64,000 nt of DNA, from contig JBBDMS010000022.1 in NCBI GenBank assembly GCA_040878185.1, positions 1-64,000 of the forward strand. The letters run 5' to 3'. Below are positions 18,297 through 27,385 of this stretch, one piece after another. Position 1 is the stretch's first letter. Each line of letters opens with the position of its first letter. Below the pieces are notes generated by a model, which worked only from the letters and a program-made list of their open reading frames with translations, was not told the DNA's origin and did no database searches. Both the position numbers and the translations under genes were made by a program. This DNA is from JAWXBK01 sp040878185 (GTDB taxonomy: Bacteria > Pseudomonadota > Alphaproteobacteria > Dongiales > Dongiaceae).

Positions 18297-18832
18297 TGAG
18301 CGGCTATTGCGAGGCGGCGCCGGGCCATCCGTTTCACGGGCCCTATCACGAAAAGGAGTATGGCTTCCCGCTCGAGGGCGACGATGCGCTGTTCGAGCGC
18401 CTCGTGCTCGAGATTAATCAGGCGGGCTTGAGCTGGCTCACGATCCTGAAAAAGCGCGAGGCGTTTCACGAAGCCTATCGCGGCTTTGAGATCGACCGCG
18501 TCGCGCGATTCGGCGAGCGCGACAAGGCGCGGCTGATGGCCGATGCCGGCATCATCCGCAACCGGCTCAAGATCGAAGCCGCCATCGACAATGCCCAGCG
18601 CATCCGCGAGCTGCGCAAGGAGCATGGGTCCTTTGCCGGCTGGCTGGACGCACATCATCCGCTGACCAAGGACGAGTGGGTGAAGCTCTTCAAGAAAACG
18701 TTCCGTTTCACGGGCGGCGAGATCGTCGGCGAGTTCCTGATGAGCACCGGCTATCTGCCCGGAGCGCATCACGAGAACTGCCCGGTTTACAAGCGCGTGC
18801 TGAAGGCGAAGCCGGCCTGGCGGCGGGGCTGA
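18296..18832 (+). CDS. tag: DNA-3-methyladenine glycosylase I
   Basis: A base-excision repair glycosylase (178 aa) that removes 3-methyladenine. The zinc-snap residues fit the family: Cys near the N-terminus (SGYCEAAPG), His in YHEKEYGFP, and the C-terminal His/Cys in GAHHENCPVY. The catalytic Glu is in LVLEINQAGLSW. The ATG overlaps the TAA of the rhomboid gene, so the two are coupled. It sits opposite the convergent purine permease gene. Confidence 0.93.
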   Translation: MSGYCEAAPGHPFHGPYHEKEYGFPLEGDDALFERLVLEINQAGLSWLTILKKREAFHEAYRGFEIDRVARFGERDKARLMADAGIIRNRLKIEAAIDNAQRIRELRKEHGSFAGWLDAHHPLTKDEWVKLFKKTFRFTGGEIVGEFLMSTGYLPGAHHENCPVYKRVLKAKPAWRRG

Positions 18833-18845
18833 ACCGGTCCGCCTG

Positions 18846-18884
18846 GCGTGGTCGCTTCGCTTAGTCCCGCGTGGTCGCTTCGCT
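18846..18884. repeat. Short direct repeat, 16 bp x2
   Basis: The 16-bp word GCGTGGTCGCTTCGCT occurs at 18846-18861 and again at 18869-18884, separated by 7 bp, in the gap between the convergent tag and permease genes. The second copy touches the permease stop codon. It is a local tandem duplication with no obvious function. Confidence 0.7.
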
Positions 18885-20173
18885 CAGGCGAAGGCGAACT
18901 TGATGACGAACAGAACGGCGAGGATCGCGATCGCCGGCTTCAGTTCCTTGTACCGGCCGCTCAGGATCTTGATGACCGTGTATGTGATGAAGCCGAACGC
19001 GATGCCGTGCGCGATCGAGTAGGTGAGCGGCATGGTGATCGCCGTCACCACGGCTGGCACATACTCGGTCACGTCCTCCCAGTCGAACTCCGACATGCCG
19101 CGGGCCATCAGGCAGGCGACATAGATCAGCGCCGGCGCCGTCGCGTAAGCGGGAATCATGCCGGCCAGCGGCGAGAAAAACAGTGCCAGCAGGAAAAGGA
19201 GCGCGACCACGACGGCGGTGAGGCCGCTGCGGCCACCCGCGCGTACCCCGGCCGCACTTTCGATGTAGCTGGTCGTGGTCGAGGTGCCGAGCGCAGCACC
19301 GGCCATCGCCGCCGTGCTGTCGACGACCAGCGCGCGACGCAGGCGCGGCAGCTTGCCCTCGGGTGTCAGCAGGCCGGCGCGATGCGCCACACCGATCAGC
19401 GTTCCCGTATTGTCGAAGAAGTCGACGAACAGGAACGTGAACACGATGGTAATCAGGCCGACTTCGATCGCGCCACCGAGATCCATCGCAAGCAAGGTCG
19501 GTGCGATGCTGGGCGGCGTGTCGGCTATGCCGTGCCATTCCGTCAGCCCCAGGATGAGACCGACCACGGTCATGGCCAGGATCGAGATGATGATCGCGCC
19601 CGGAATTTTCCAGGCATCGAGCGCCGCCATGAGTGCGAGACCAACCGCTGCCAGTACGACCGGCCAGCTTGTCAGGTCGCCAAGCGTTACCAGCGTGACC
19701 GGGTGATCGACGACCACGCCGGCGGCCTGGAGACCGATGATGCCGAGGAACAGGCCGATACCGGCGCCGATCGCCATTTTCAGGCTCTTCGGGATGCTGT
19801 CGATGATGTATTCGCGGACGGGGGTTACCGACAGGATCAGGAACAGGATGCCCGAGATAAACACGGCTCCGAGCGCCACCTCCCAGGTGTAGCCCATGCC
19901 GAGCACGACGCCGTAGGCGAAGTACGCGTTGAGACCCATGCCGGGTGCGAGCGCGATCGGGTAGTTCGCATAGAGACCCATGAAGGCACTGCCGAAGGCG
20001 GCGGCCAGACAGGTCGCAACGAACACCGCGCCAAAATCCATCCCCGCCGCGGACAGGATGTCCGGGTTCACGAAGATGATGTAGGCCATGGTGAGAAAGG
20101 TCGTGACGCCGGCAAGTATCTCGCGGCGCACATTGGTCCCGAGCTCGGTGAGCTGGAAAAATTTATCGAGCAT
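18884..20173 (-). CDS. NCS2 family (AzgA/PbuG-type) purine permease
   Basis: A proton-driven nucleobase transporter (429 aa) with roughly 12-14 membrane helices. Motifs of the AzgA/GhxP/PbuG branch are present: the N-terminal FLTMAYIIFVNPDILSAAG, APGMGLNAYFAYGVV, DFFDNTGTLIGVA, and GTSTTTSYIESAAGV. The start at 20173 follows an AAGGGGG ribosome-binding site; an earlier in-frame ATG adds 39 non-hydrophobic residues unlike the family. Hypoxanthine, guanine or adenine is the likely cargo; I cannot tell which. It is a monocistronic reverse-strand gene. Confidence 0.9.
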   Translation of the reverse strand: MLDKFFQLTELGTNVRREILAGVTTFLTMAYIIFVNPDILSAAGMDFGAVFVATCLAAAFGSAFMGLYANYPIALAPGMGLNAYFAYGVVLGMGYTWEVALGAVFISGILFLILSVTPVREYIIDSIPKSLKMAIGAGIGLFLGIIGLQAAGVVVDHPVTLVTLGDLTSWPVVLAAVGLALMAALDAWKIPGAIIISILAMTVVGLILGLTEWHGIADTPPSIAPTLLAMDLGGAIEVGLITIVFTFLFVDFFDNTGTLIGVAHRAGLLTPEGKLPRLRRALVVDSTAAMAGAALGTSTTTSYIESAAGVRAGGRSGLTAVVVALLFLLALFFSPLAGMIPAYATAPALIYVACLMARGMSEFDWEDVTEYVPAVVTAITMPLTYSIAHGIAFGFITYTVIKILSGRYKELKPAIAILAVLFVIKFAFA

Positions 20174-20257
20174 GCCATCCCCCTTGTAGCGGCGCTGCGC
20201 GATCGCGACTCCGATCCTCCCCAGGGCGCCGAGTCGCGTCGCTGCGGGCCGCACGGC

Positions 20258-20286
20258 ATTACAGGGAGCGGCGGAAAGGGCGTCAA
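20258..20286 (-). promoter_or_regulatory. Predicted sigma70 promoter of the purine permease
   Basis: Read on the - strand, TTGACG (20286-20281) and TGTAAT (20263-20258) are separated by exactly 17 bp. Both hexamers match consensus at five of six positions. This would start transcription near 20251, giving a leader of about 78 nt before the permease ATG. I saw no purine-riboswitch-like core in that leader. Confidence 0.55.
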
Positions 20287-20393
20287 GCAACGCGGCCGCC
20301 TTGTGGACAGCGCCGGGGCCATTGCCTACATTCCCCGCGCACGAGGGGCCTCATGACCCCCTCTGGCTTCAACGAAAAGAGACTGAGGATTCA

Positions 20394-21707
20394 ATGCGGC
20401 TCAGCCGGTATTTCATGCCGACGATGAAGGAAACGCCGAGCGAGGCGCAGATCGTCTCGCATCGGTTGATGCTGCGCGCCGGCATGGTCCGGCAGGCGAG
20501 TGCCGGCATTTATTCGTGGCTGCCGCTCGGCTTCCGCGTGCTCAAGCGGATCGAGCAGATCGTGCGCGAGGAGCAGGACCGCGCCGGCTGCCAGGAAGTG
20601 CTGATGCCGACCATCCAGTCGGCCGATCTCTGGAAGAAATCCGGCCGGTACGAGGATTACGGCAAGGAGATGCTGCGCATCGTCGACCGGCACGAGCGCG
20701 AGATGCTCTACGGGCCGACCAACGAGGAGCTGATCACCGATATCTTTTCGCAGGAAGTGCGCAGCTATCGTGAACTGCCGAAGCTGCTCTATCACATCCA
20801 GTGGAAGTTCCGCGACGAGGTGCGTCCCCGTTTCGGTGTGATGCGCGGGCGCGAATTCCTGATGAAGGATGCCTATTCCTTCGATCTCGATTTCGCGGGC
20901 GCCAAGCGCTCCTATAACAAGTTCTTCGTTGCCTATCTGCGCACCTTCGCGCGCATGGGCCTGAAGGCGATCCCGATGGCGGCCGATAGCGGTCCGATCG
21001 GCGGCGATCTCAGCCATGAATTCATCATCCTCGCCGATACCGGCGAGAGCGCGGTCTATTGTCACAGGGATTTCCTCAAGTTCGACGTGCTGGCGCGCGA
21101 GCCGGATTATGAGGGCGATCTCGAACCGATCGTGAAGGACTGGACGCGGCTCTATGCGGCAACCGACGAGCGGCACGATCCTGCCAAGGCCGGCATCGCG
21201 GCCGGCGATTTGCTCGAGGCGCGTGGCATCGAGGTCGGCCATATCTTCTATTTCGGCACCAAATATTCCGATCCGTTCAACGCCAAGGTGGTGAACGCCG
21301 ACGGCAGTTCGGCCGCGGTCCACATGGGTTCGTACGGCATCGGGGTCTCGCGCCTTGTCGGCGGTATCATCGAGGCTAGCCACGACGATGCCGGCATCAT
21401 CTGGCCGGAGAGCGTCGCGCCGTTCCATGTCGGACTGGTCAATCTCAAGGTCTCGGACGCGGCGACGACGGCGGCCAGCGAGGATGTCTACGGCAAACTG
21501 CGCCAGGCCGGGATCGAGGTATTGTACGACGATCGCGACGAGCGGCCCGGTGCGAAATTCGCCGACATGGATCTGATCGGCCTGCCCTGGCAGCTCGTGA
21601 TCGGACCACGCGGCGTCACGGCCGGGACGGTCGAGCTCAAGCGTCGCGCGACCGGCGAGCGCGAGGAGCTCTCGCTCGATTCCGCTCTCTCCCGGCTGCA
21701 GGGCTGA
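20394..21707 (+). CDS. proS: Prolyl-tRNA synthetase, short form without editing insert
   Basis: A class II prolyl-tRNA synthetase (437 aa). It opens with MRLSRYFMPTMKETPSEAQ. The catalytic motifs include RFGVMRGREFLMKDAYSFD and GSYGIGVSRLVGGIIE, and a C-terminal anticodon-binding domain follows (GVTAGTVELKRR). The enzyme is about 130 residues shorter than the E. coli type because the YbaK-like editing domain between motifs 2 and 3 is missing, the known alphaproteobacterial arrangement. The ATG at 20394 gives the family N-terminus; upstream in-frame sequence does not. lolC follows after 5 bp. Confidence 0.96.
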   Translation: MRLSRYFMPTMKETPSEAQIVSHRLMLRAGMVRQASAGIYSWLPLGFRVLKRIEQIVREEQDRAGCQEVLMPTIQSADLWKKSGRYEDYGKEMLRIVDRHEREMLYGPTNEELITDIFSQEVRSYRELPKLLYHIQWKFRDEVRPRFGVMRGREFLMKDAYSFDLDFAGAKRSYNKFFVAYLRTFARMGLKAIPMAADSGPIGGDLSHEFIILADTGESAVYCHRDFLKFDVLAREPDYEGDLEPIVKDWTRLYAATDERHDPAKAGIAAGDLLEARGIEVGHIFYFGTKYSDPFNAKVVNADGSSAAVHMGSYGIGVSRLVGGIIEASHDDAGIIWPESVAPFHVGLVNLKVSDAATTAASEDVYGKLRQAGIEVLYDDRDERPGAKFADMDLIGLPWQLVIGPRGVTAGTVELKRRATGEREELSLDSALSRLQG

Positions 21708-21712
21708 TCCGC

Positions 21713-22957
21713 ATGTTCTCTGCCTTCGAGCGTATCGTCGCGATGCGCTATCTGCGACCCCGCCGCAAGGAGGGATTCGTCTCGGTCATTGCCGGCTTTT
21801 CGTTTCTCGGTATCGCGCTCGGGGTCGCGACGCTGATCATCGTCATGTCGGTGATGAACGGGTTTCGCGAAGAACTGATGTCGCGGATTTTGGGGCTCAA
21901 CGGCCATCTCACAGTGTCGAGCAATACCGGCGTGATCGCCGATTACGACGCGCTCGTCGCCAAAGTGATCGAGATTCCGCTGGTCGAGCGCGCGACACCC
22001 TATATCGAGGCGCAGGTGATGGCCACCCGCGGCGATGCCGCGATGGGCGCGATCGTGCGCGGCATGCGCGCCGAGGATCTGATGGCGCACCCGGTTCTGG
22101 CCGACAGCATCACGCCGGGTGCGCTCGACGAGTTCCACGGGATCGATGTTGCGATCATCGGTACCCGCATGGCCGAGCGGATGGGCGTCTTCGTCGGCGA
22201 CGGCATAACCCTCGTATCGCCGCAGGGCACCACGACCGTCATGGGCAATATCCCGCGCATGAAGACGTTCCGGGTGATCGGCGTCTTCGAGATCGGTATG
22301 TACGAGTATGACAGCGGCTTCATCTATGTGCCGCTCGAGGCAGCCCAGCTTTATTTCCGCCTGCCGGATGCAGTGAATTCGGTCGAGGTCATGGTCGAGG
22401 ATGCGGAGCAGGCGAACCTGGTCGGCGCGCAGCTCTTCGGTTCGCTCGATCCGCACTATCGCGTGCTCGACTGGCAGCGGACCAATTCAAGTTTCTTCAA
22501 CGCGATCCAGGTCGAGCGCAACGTGATGTTCCTGATCCTGACGCTGATCATCGTGGTCGCGGCGTTCAACATCATCTCCGGCCAGATCATGCTGGTGAAG
22601 AACAAGGGGCGGGATATTGCAATTCTGCGCACGATGGGGGCCTCGCGCGGCGCGATCCTGCGCATCTTCTTCATGAGCGGCGCCAGCATCGGCATCGTCG
22701 GCACGGCGCTTGGCTTCGCGCTCGGGCTTGCCTTCGCAAAGAACATCGACACGATCAAGGGCTGGCTCGAGAGCCTGTCAGGGGCCGAACTGTTCTCGGC
22801 CGAGATCTATTTCCTCTCCAAGCTGCCGGCGATCGTCGATCCGATGGAGGTGTTCTGGGTCTGCTCGATGTCGCTGGGTCTTTCCTTCCTCGCGACGATC
22901 TACCCGGCCTGGCGCGCGGCGCGGCTCGATCCGGTGGAGGCGCTCCGCTATGAATGA
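21713..22957 (+). CDS. lolC: Lipoprotein-releasing ABC transporter permease LolC/E
   Basis: The inner-membrane permease (414 aa) of the Lol system that extracts outer-membrane lipoproteins and hands them to LolA. It shows the FtsX/MacB layout: a first helix at about residues 22-45 (SVIAGFSFLGIALGVATLII), a large periplasmic domain to about residue 265, and three C-terminal helices. The motif KNKGRDIAILRTMGA lies between helices and contacts the ATPase. Alphaproteobacteria usually have one such permease acting as a homodimer. It overlaps lolD by 8 bp. Confidence 0.93.
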   Translation: MFSAFERIVAMRYLRPRRKEGFVSVIAGFSFLGIALGVATLIIVMSVMNGFREELMSRILGLNGHLTVSSNTGVIADYDALVAKVIEIPLVERATPYIEAQVMATRGDAAMGAIVRGMRAEDLMAHPVLADSITPGALDEFHGIDVAIIGTRMAERMGVFVGDGITLVSPQGTTTVMGNIPRMKTFRVIGVFEIGMYEYDSGFIYVPLEAAQLYFRLPDAVNSVEVMVEDAEQANLVGAQLFGSLDPHYRVLDWQRTNSSFFNAIQVERNVMFLILTLIIVVAAFNIISGQIMLVKNKGRDIAILRTMGASRGAILRIFFMSGASIGIVGTALGFALGLAFAKNIDTIKGWLESLSGAELFSAEIYFLSKLPAIVDPMEVFWVCSMSLGLSFLATIYPAWRAARLDPVEALRYE

Positions 22958-23642
22958 GCGCGCAATGCCCGTGCTGTCGCTCGAACGCATCAAGCGCGGT
23001 TTCGATCAGGCCGGCGGCAAACGCCTCGAAGTGATCCGCGATGCGACCCTGATCATCAATCGCGGCGAGATGGTCGCGCTCGTCGGGCCGTCCGGCTCCG
23101 GCAAATCGACGCTGCTGCAGATCGCCGGCCTCCTCGAACAGCCGGATTCGGGGACCATTCGCATCGGCGATGCGGAAGCCGTCAAGCTCGGCGATGGCGG
23201 ACGCACGGCGTTGCGCCTCAGTCATATCGGCTTCGTCTATCAGTATCATCATCTGCTGCCAGAATTCTCCGCGCTGGAGAATGTCGCGGTGCCGCAGATG
23301 ATCGCGCGCGTCGGCAAGCGCACCGCCGCCGAGCGGGCGCGCGAACTGCTCGGCCATGTCGGCCTTGCCGAACGCACCGACCATCGCCCCGGCCAGCTCT
23401 CCGGCGGCGAACAGCAGCGGGTAGCGATCGCGCGGGCGCTGGCGAATCGCCCGCAATTGCTGCTGGCGGATGAACCGACCGGCAATCTCGATCCTCACAC
23501 CGCGGACGAGGTTTTTGCGCTACTGATCAGACTCGTGCGCGACTTTGGCCTGGCGGCGCTGATCGCGACGCACAATCCGGGCCTCGCGCAGCGGATGGAT
23601 CGCCGCCTCACGATCGTCGAGGGCCGCGTCCGCGAGGTCTAG
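22950..23642 (+). CDS. lolD: Lipoprotein-releasing ABC transporter ATP-binding protein LolD
   Basis: The ATPase partner of LolC (230 aa). Walker A is GPSGSGKST, the Q-loop lies in GFVYQYHHLLPEFSALENV, the ABC signature is LSGGEQQRVAIARAL, Walker B is LLLADEPTGNLD, and the H-loop is ATHN. The ATG at 22950 lies inside the lolC end (TATGAATGA), a typical coupled arrangement. The length is normal. Confidence 0.95.
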   Translation: MNERAMPVLSLERIKRGFDQAGGKRLEVIRDATLIINRGEMVALVGPSGSGKSTLLQIAGLLEQPDSGTIRIGDAEAVKLGDGGRTALRLSHIGFVYQYHHLLPEFSALENVAVPQMIARVGKRTAAERARELLGHVGLAERTDHRPGQLSGGEQQRVAIARALANRPQLLLADEPTGNLDPHTADEVFALLIRLVRDFGLAALIATHNPGLAQRMDRRLTIVEGRVREV

Positions 23643-23679
23643 CCTTTTATCCGCCGCGCGAATCGTGAATGATCGGGCG

Positions 23680-26600
23680 ATGCCGCACGCCAATTTTGTC
23701 CATCTCCGCGTCCACTCGGCCTATTCGCTGTCCGAAGGTGCGATCCGCATCAAGGAGCTGGTGAAGCTCTGCGTCGCCCATGGCATGCCGGCGGTTGCGG
23801 TGACCGACAGCGGCAATCTGTTCGGCGCGCTGGAATTTGCCCTCGCGGCGCGCGAGGCGGGCGTGCAGCCGATCGTGGGCTGCCAGCTCGCGATGGCGCG
23901 TTCGTCGAACGAGGGTGGCAATGTCGCTTTGCGTCCAGTCCGGCAGGCGCCGGATCAGCTCGTGCTGCTGGTGCAGAACGAAATCGGCTATGCGAATCTG
24001 CTGAAGCTCGTCAGTCGCGCATTCCTCGAAGGCGAGGCGGGCAGCCAGCCGCAGGTCGCCTGGGACGCGTTCGATGGCCTGACCGACGGGCTGATCGCAT
24101 TCACCGGCGGCCCGCACGGGCTGGTCGGTCGGTTGCTGCATGAGGGGCAGAAGGAAGCGGCCGAAGCGGCCCTGCTGCGGCTCGCCGTCCTGTTTCCGGG
24201 CCGGCTCTATATGGAGCTGATGCGGCATGGACTTGCGATCGAACAGCAGATCGAGCCGGCGCTTGTCGATCTCGCTTATGCGCATGACATTCCATTGGTT
24301 GCGACCAACGAAGTGTTCTTTGCCGATGCCGACATGTTCGAGGCGCATGACGCGCTGCTCTGCATTGCCGGCGGCAGTTACGTGTCTGAAGAGACGCGGC
24401 GACGCGAAACGCCGGAGCATCGTTTCAAGAGCGCGGCCGAGATGCGCGCGCTGTTCGCCGATCTGCCCGAAGCGGTCGACAACACGATGGTGATCGCACA
24501 GCGCTGCGCCTTCATGCCCGCGGAGCGCAAGCCGATCCTGCCGGCTTTTCCGACGCGCGAGGGGCGCAGCGCCGAGGACGAACTGCGCGCGCAGGCGGCG
24601 GCCGGGCTCGAGGAGCGGCTCGCGGTCCTGGCGGCGCAGGAGAATCTCGACGTCGGCGGCGATGCCTTTACCGAGCGTGCGACGCCCTATCGCCAGCGGC
24701 TCGCCTTCGAGCTCGAGACCATCATCGCGATGGGGTTCGCGGGTTACTTCCTGATCGTCGCCGATTTCATCCAGTGGGCGAAGCGGCAGGGCATCCCGGT
24801 CGGTCCGGGCCGCGGTTCGGGTGCCGGGTCGGTCGCCGCCTGGGCGCTCACGATCACCGATCTCGATCCGACGCGCTGGGGGCTGCTGTTCGAGCGGTTC
24901 CTTAATCCCGAGCGCGTCTCGATGCCGGATTTCGACATCGATTTCTGCCAGGACCGCCGCGATGAGGTGATCCGCTATGTGCAGGAAAAATACGGCCGCG
25001 ACCGGGTCGCGCAGATCATCACCTTCGGCAAGCTGCAGGCGCGTGCGGCGCTGCGCGATGTCGGGCGCGTTCTCCAGATGCCCTACGGCCAGGTCGATCG
25101 GATCTGCAAGATGGTGCCGAACAATCCGGCCAATCCGGTCACGATCGCGCAGGCGATCGAGGGCGAGCCGCAGCTTCAATCCATGCAGGAGGAAGATCCG
25201 TCGGTCGCACGGCTGATCGATATCGCGATCAAGCTCGAAGGGCTCTATCGCCATGCGTCGACCCATGCCGCGGGCGTGGTGATCGGCGACCGGCCGCTCG
25301 ACGAGCTGGTGCCGCTCTATCGCGACCCGCGCTCCGACATGCCGGTCACCCAGTTCAGCATGAAATATGTCGAACTGGCCGGTCTCGTGAAGTTCGACTT
25401 TCTCGGCCTCAAGACGCTGACCGTGCTGGCGAAGGCACAGGAACTGCTGGCCCAGCGCGGCGTCACGATCGACCTCGAGAATGTGCCGCTGGACGACGCA
25501 AAAACCTACGAAATGATCGGGCGGGGCGAATCGACCGGCATCTTCCAGCTGGAAAGCTCGGGCATGCGCGACGTGCTGCGCAAACTGAAGCCCGACCGTT
25601 TCGAGGACATCATCGCCGTGGTCGCGCTCTATCGGCCGGGCCCGATGGACAATATTCCGCGCTACATCGCCTGCAAGCATGGCACCGAACAGCCGGATTA
25701 TCTGTATCCCTCGCTCGAGGGAATCCTGCGCGAGACCCACGGCATCGCGATTTATCAGGAACAGGTAATGCAGATCGCCCAGGCGCTGTCGGGCTACAGC
25801 CTCGGCGGCGCCGACCTGCTGCGCCGTGCGATGGGCAAGAAGATCAAGTCGGAGATGGAGGCGCAGCGCAAAGCCTTCACCGACGGCGCGCTGGCGCGCG
25901 GCGTACCGGAGAACACCGCCGCCCATATTTTTCGCCAGGTCGAGAAATTCGCGGGGTACGGCTTTAACAAGAGCCACGCGGCCGCCTATGCGTTCGTCGC
26001 CTATCAGACCGCCTGGATGAAGGCCAATTATCCGGTCGAATTCTTCGCGGCGCTGATGACGCTCGATATCCATAGCAGCGACAAACTCAATCTGTTTCGG
26101 CAGGAGCTGGAGCGCATGGGCTTCCGCCTGCTTCCCCCGGACATCAATCGTTCGGGCGCTTACTTCGCGGTCGAGCCGACGGCGGACGGTGCACTCGCCG
26201 TGCGCTATGCGCTGGCGGCGCTCAAGAACGTCGGCGTCGGCGCGATGGAAGCGTTGACAGCCGACCGCGATGCGTACGGTCCGTTCAAGGACATCGGCGA
26301 TCTCGCGCGCCGGGTCGATCCGCGCCATGTGAACAAGCGCCCGCTCGAGAATCTGATCCGTGCGGGTGCGCTCGATTCTCTGGATCGCAACCGGCGGCGC
26401 CTGTTCGAAAGTTCCGACGTGATCCTGCGCCATGCCAATGCCGAGGTGGAGGCGCGTGAGAGCAACCAGACCAACCTATTCGGCGATGCCGAGGCGATGC
26501 CGAGCTTCGATCTGCCGGCGATCGACGACTGGCTGCCGCTCGAGCGCCTGCAGCATGAATTCGAGGCGATCGGGTTCTATATTTCGGCGCACCCGCTCGA

Positions 26601-27162
26601 TTCCTATGTGACGAGCCTGCGCCGGCTCGACGTGACGCGCTTTGCCGATCTCGCGACCTGGCTGCAGGGCCGGCCGACCAACCGGGCAAGGCTCGCCGGC
26701 ATCGTCATCTCGCGTCAGGAACGGACGTCGGCGCGCGGCAATCGCTTCGCCTTCGTGCAGTTCTCGGATTCGAGCGGCGTGTTCGAAGCGACGGTCTTTT
26801 CCGACCAGCTGTTCAGCGCACGGCAATTGCTCGAGCCGGGCCGCATGGTCGTCATCACCGCCGATGCGCGACACGAGGAGGACAGTTTCCGCCTGACGCT
26901 GCAAACGATCGAGCCGATCGACGAGGCAACCCGCAACGCGGCCGCCGGGCTCAAGGTCTTCCTCAATGCGCCAGGCCCGCTCGAAAGCCTGAAGCAGATC
27001 ATCGCCCGCGAGGGGAAGGGGAAGGGCCGGATCAACCTCGTGCTCGAACTCGACGGCGCCCGCGAGGTCGAAATGGCGCTGCCGGGCGGCTGGGCGGTCT
27101 CGCCGGCCGGGCGGGCGGCGATCAAGGCGATCCCCGGCGTCGTCGACGTGCAGGAGATCTAG
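23680..27162 (+). CDS. dnaE: DNA polymerase III subunit alpha
   Basis: The replicative polymerase subunit (1160 aa from ATG 23680; an in-frame GTG at 23665 would add five residues). The N-terminal PHP domain begins FVHLRVHSAYSLSEGA. The family-C palm contains GPGRGSGAGSVAAWAL and the catalytic aspartates in PDFDIDFCQDRR near residue 416, with a third acidic residue in VKFDFLGLKTL. The C-terminal part holds the helix-hairpin-helix region, the OB fold (RLAGIVISRQERTSARGN) and the tau-binding tail. It follows lolD by a short gap. Confidence 0.96.
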   Translation: MPHANFVHLRVHSAYSLSEGAIRIKELVKLCVAHGMPAVAVTDSGNLFGALEFALAAREAGVQPIVGCQLAMARSSNEGGNVALRPVRQAPDQLVLLVQNEIGYANLLKLVSRAFLEGEAGSQPQVAWDAFDGLTDGLIAFTGGPHGLVGRLLHEGQKEAAEAALLRLAVLFPGRLYMELMRHGLAIEQQIEPALVDLAYAHDIPLVATNEVFFADADMFEAHDALLCIAGGSYVSEETRRRETPEHRFKSAAEMRALFADLPEAVDNTMVIAQRCAFMPAERKPILPAFPTREGRSAEDELRAQAAAGLEERLAVLAAQENLDVGGDAFTERATPYRQRLAFELETIIAMGFAGYFLIVADFIQWAKRQGIPVGPGRGSGAGSVAAWALTITDLDPTRWGLLFERFLNPERVSMPDFDIDFCQDRRDEVIRYVQEKYGRDRVAQIITFGKLQARAALRDVGRVLQMPYGQVDRICKMVPNNPANPVTIAQAIEGEPQLQSMQEEDPSVARLIDIAIKLEGLYRHASTHAAGVVIGDRPLDELVPLYRDPRSDMPVTQFSMKYVELAGLVKFDFLGLKTLTVLAKAQELLAQRGVTIDLENVPLDDAKTYEMIGRGESTGIFQLESSGMRDVLRKLKPDRFEDIIAVVALYRPGPMDNIPRYIACKHGTEQPDYLYPSLEGILRETHGIAIYQEQVMQIAQALSGYSLGGADLLRRAMGKKIKSEMEAQRKAFTDGALARGVPENTAAHIFRQVEKFAGYGFNKSHAAAYAFVAYQTAWMKANYPVEFFAALMTLDIHSSDKLNLFRQELERMGFRLLPPDINRSGAYFAVEPTADGALAVRYALAALKNVGVGAMEALTADRDAYGPFKDIGDLARRVDPRHVNKRPLENLIRAGALDSLDRNRRRLFESSDVILRHANAEVEARESNQTNLFGDAEAMPSFDLPAIDDWLPLERLQHEFEAIGFYISAHPLDSYVTSLRRLDVTRFADLATWLQGRPTNRARLAGIVISRQERTSARGNRFAFVQFSDSSGVFEATVFSDQLFSARQLLEPGRMVVITADARHEEDSFRLTLQTIEPIDEATRNAAAGLKVFLNAPGPLESLKQIIAREGKGKGRINLVLELDGAREVEMALPGGWAVSPAGRAAIKAIPGVVDVQEI

Positions 27163-27209
27163 GGGCCTGCCTGTCGGCTGCGCTGCCAACCGGCCGGCTA
27201 CCCATTCCA

Positions 27210-27227
27210 GTCCCGACAAACCGGGAC
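27210..27227 (+). terminator. Candidate hairpin after dnaE
   Basis: GTCCCG (27210-27215) and CGGGAC (27222-27227) form a perfect 6-bp stem around a 6-nt loop, 48 bp after the dnaE stop. No T-run follows, so if it terminates transcription it is a weak intrinsic or Rho-aided site. The rpsB promoter candidate begins just downstream. Confidence 0.35.
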
Positions 27228-27232
27228 GGGGC

Positions 27233-27261
27233 TTGATACGGCAGCCCCCATGCCCTAAATA
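27233..27261 (+). promoter_or_regulatory. Candidate rpsB promoter
   Basis: TTGATA at 27233-27238 and TAAATA at 27256-27261 are separated by 17 bp. The -35 is good and the -10 is moderate. It sits in the only sizeable gap upstream of the rpsB-tsf-pyrH-frr run, where a strong growth-related promoter is expected. Confidence 0.45.
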
Positions 27262-27296
27262 GCGGCCTCCACAACCCTCACACGGGGCCGCGGACG

Positions 27297-27343
27297 GCGG
27301 GGACACACCCCGCACGCCCGCCCCGGTGCCCGGCTTCGGCCGG
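27297..27343 (+). promoter_or_regulatory. Structured rpsB leader with two GC hairpins
   Basis: Two perfect hairpins lie in the rpsB leader. One pairs 27297-27302 with 27308-27313 around ACACA. The other pairs 27330-27334 with 27339-27343 and is closed by a TTCG (UUCG) tetraloop. Leaders of rpsB are known targets of feedback by ribosomal protein S2 in other bacteria, so a role in autoregulation is plausible. I cannot assign it to a described RNA family. Confidence 0.4.
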
Positions 27344-27385
27344 ACGACAGCCCCGTGGCGGACGAACCGGAAAAGGATCCGACCC

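Noticed and set aside
20301..20332. Promoter for proS
   Set aside because: TTGTGG and TACATT are present but 20 bp apart, outside the normal spacing range; not convincing.
20174..20393. Purine riboswitch before the NCS2 permease
   Set aside because: The leader of about 78 nt lacks the conserved three-way-junction core bases of purine riboswitches; only a normal promoter is supported.
23647..26433. Long antisense open frame (928 codons) opposite dnaE
   Set aside because: It is the antisense shadow of a GC-rich gene: Arg/His/Asp-rich, no recognisable motif, and fully inside a secure dnaE. Similar long shadows opposite nuoL, nuoN and pyrG were left out for the same reason.
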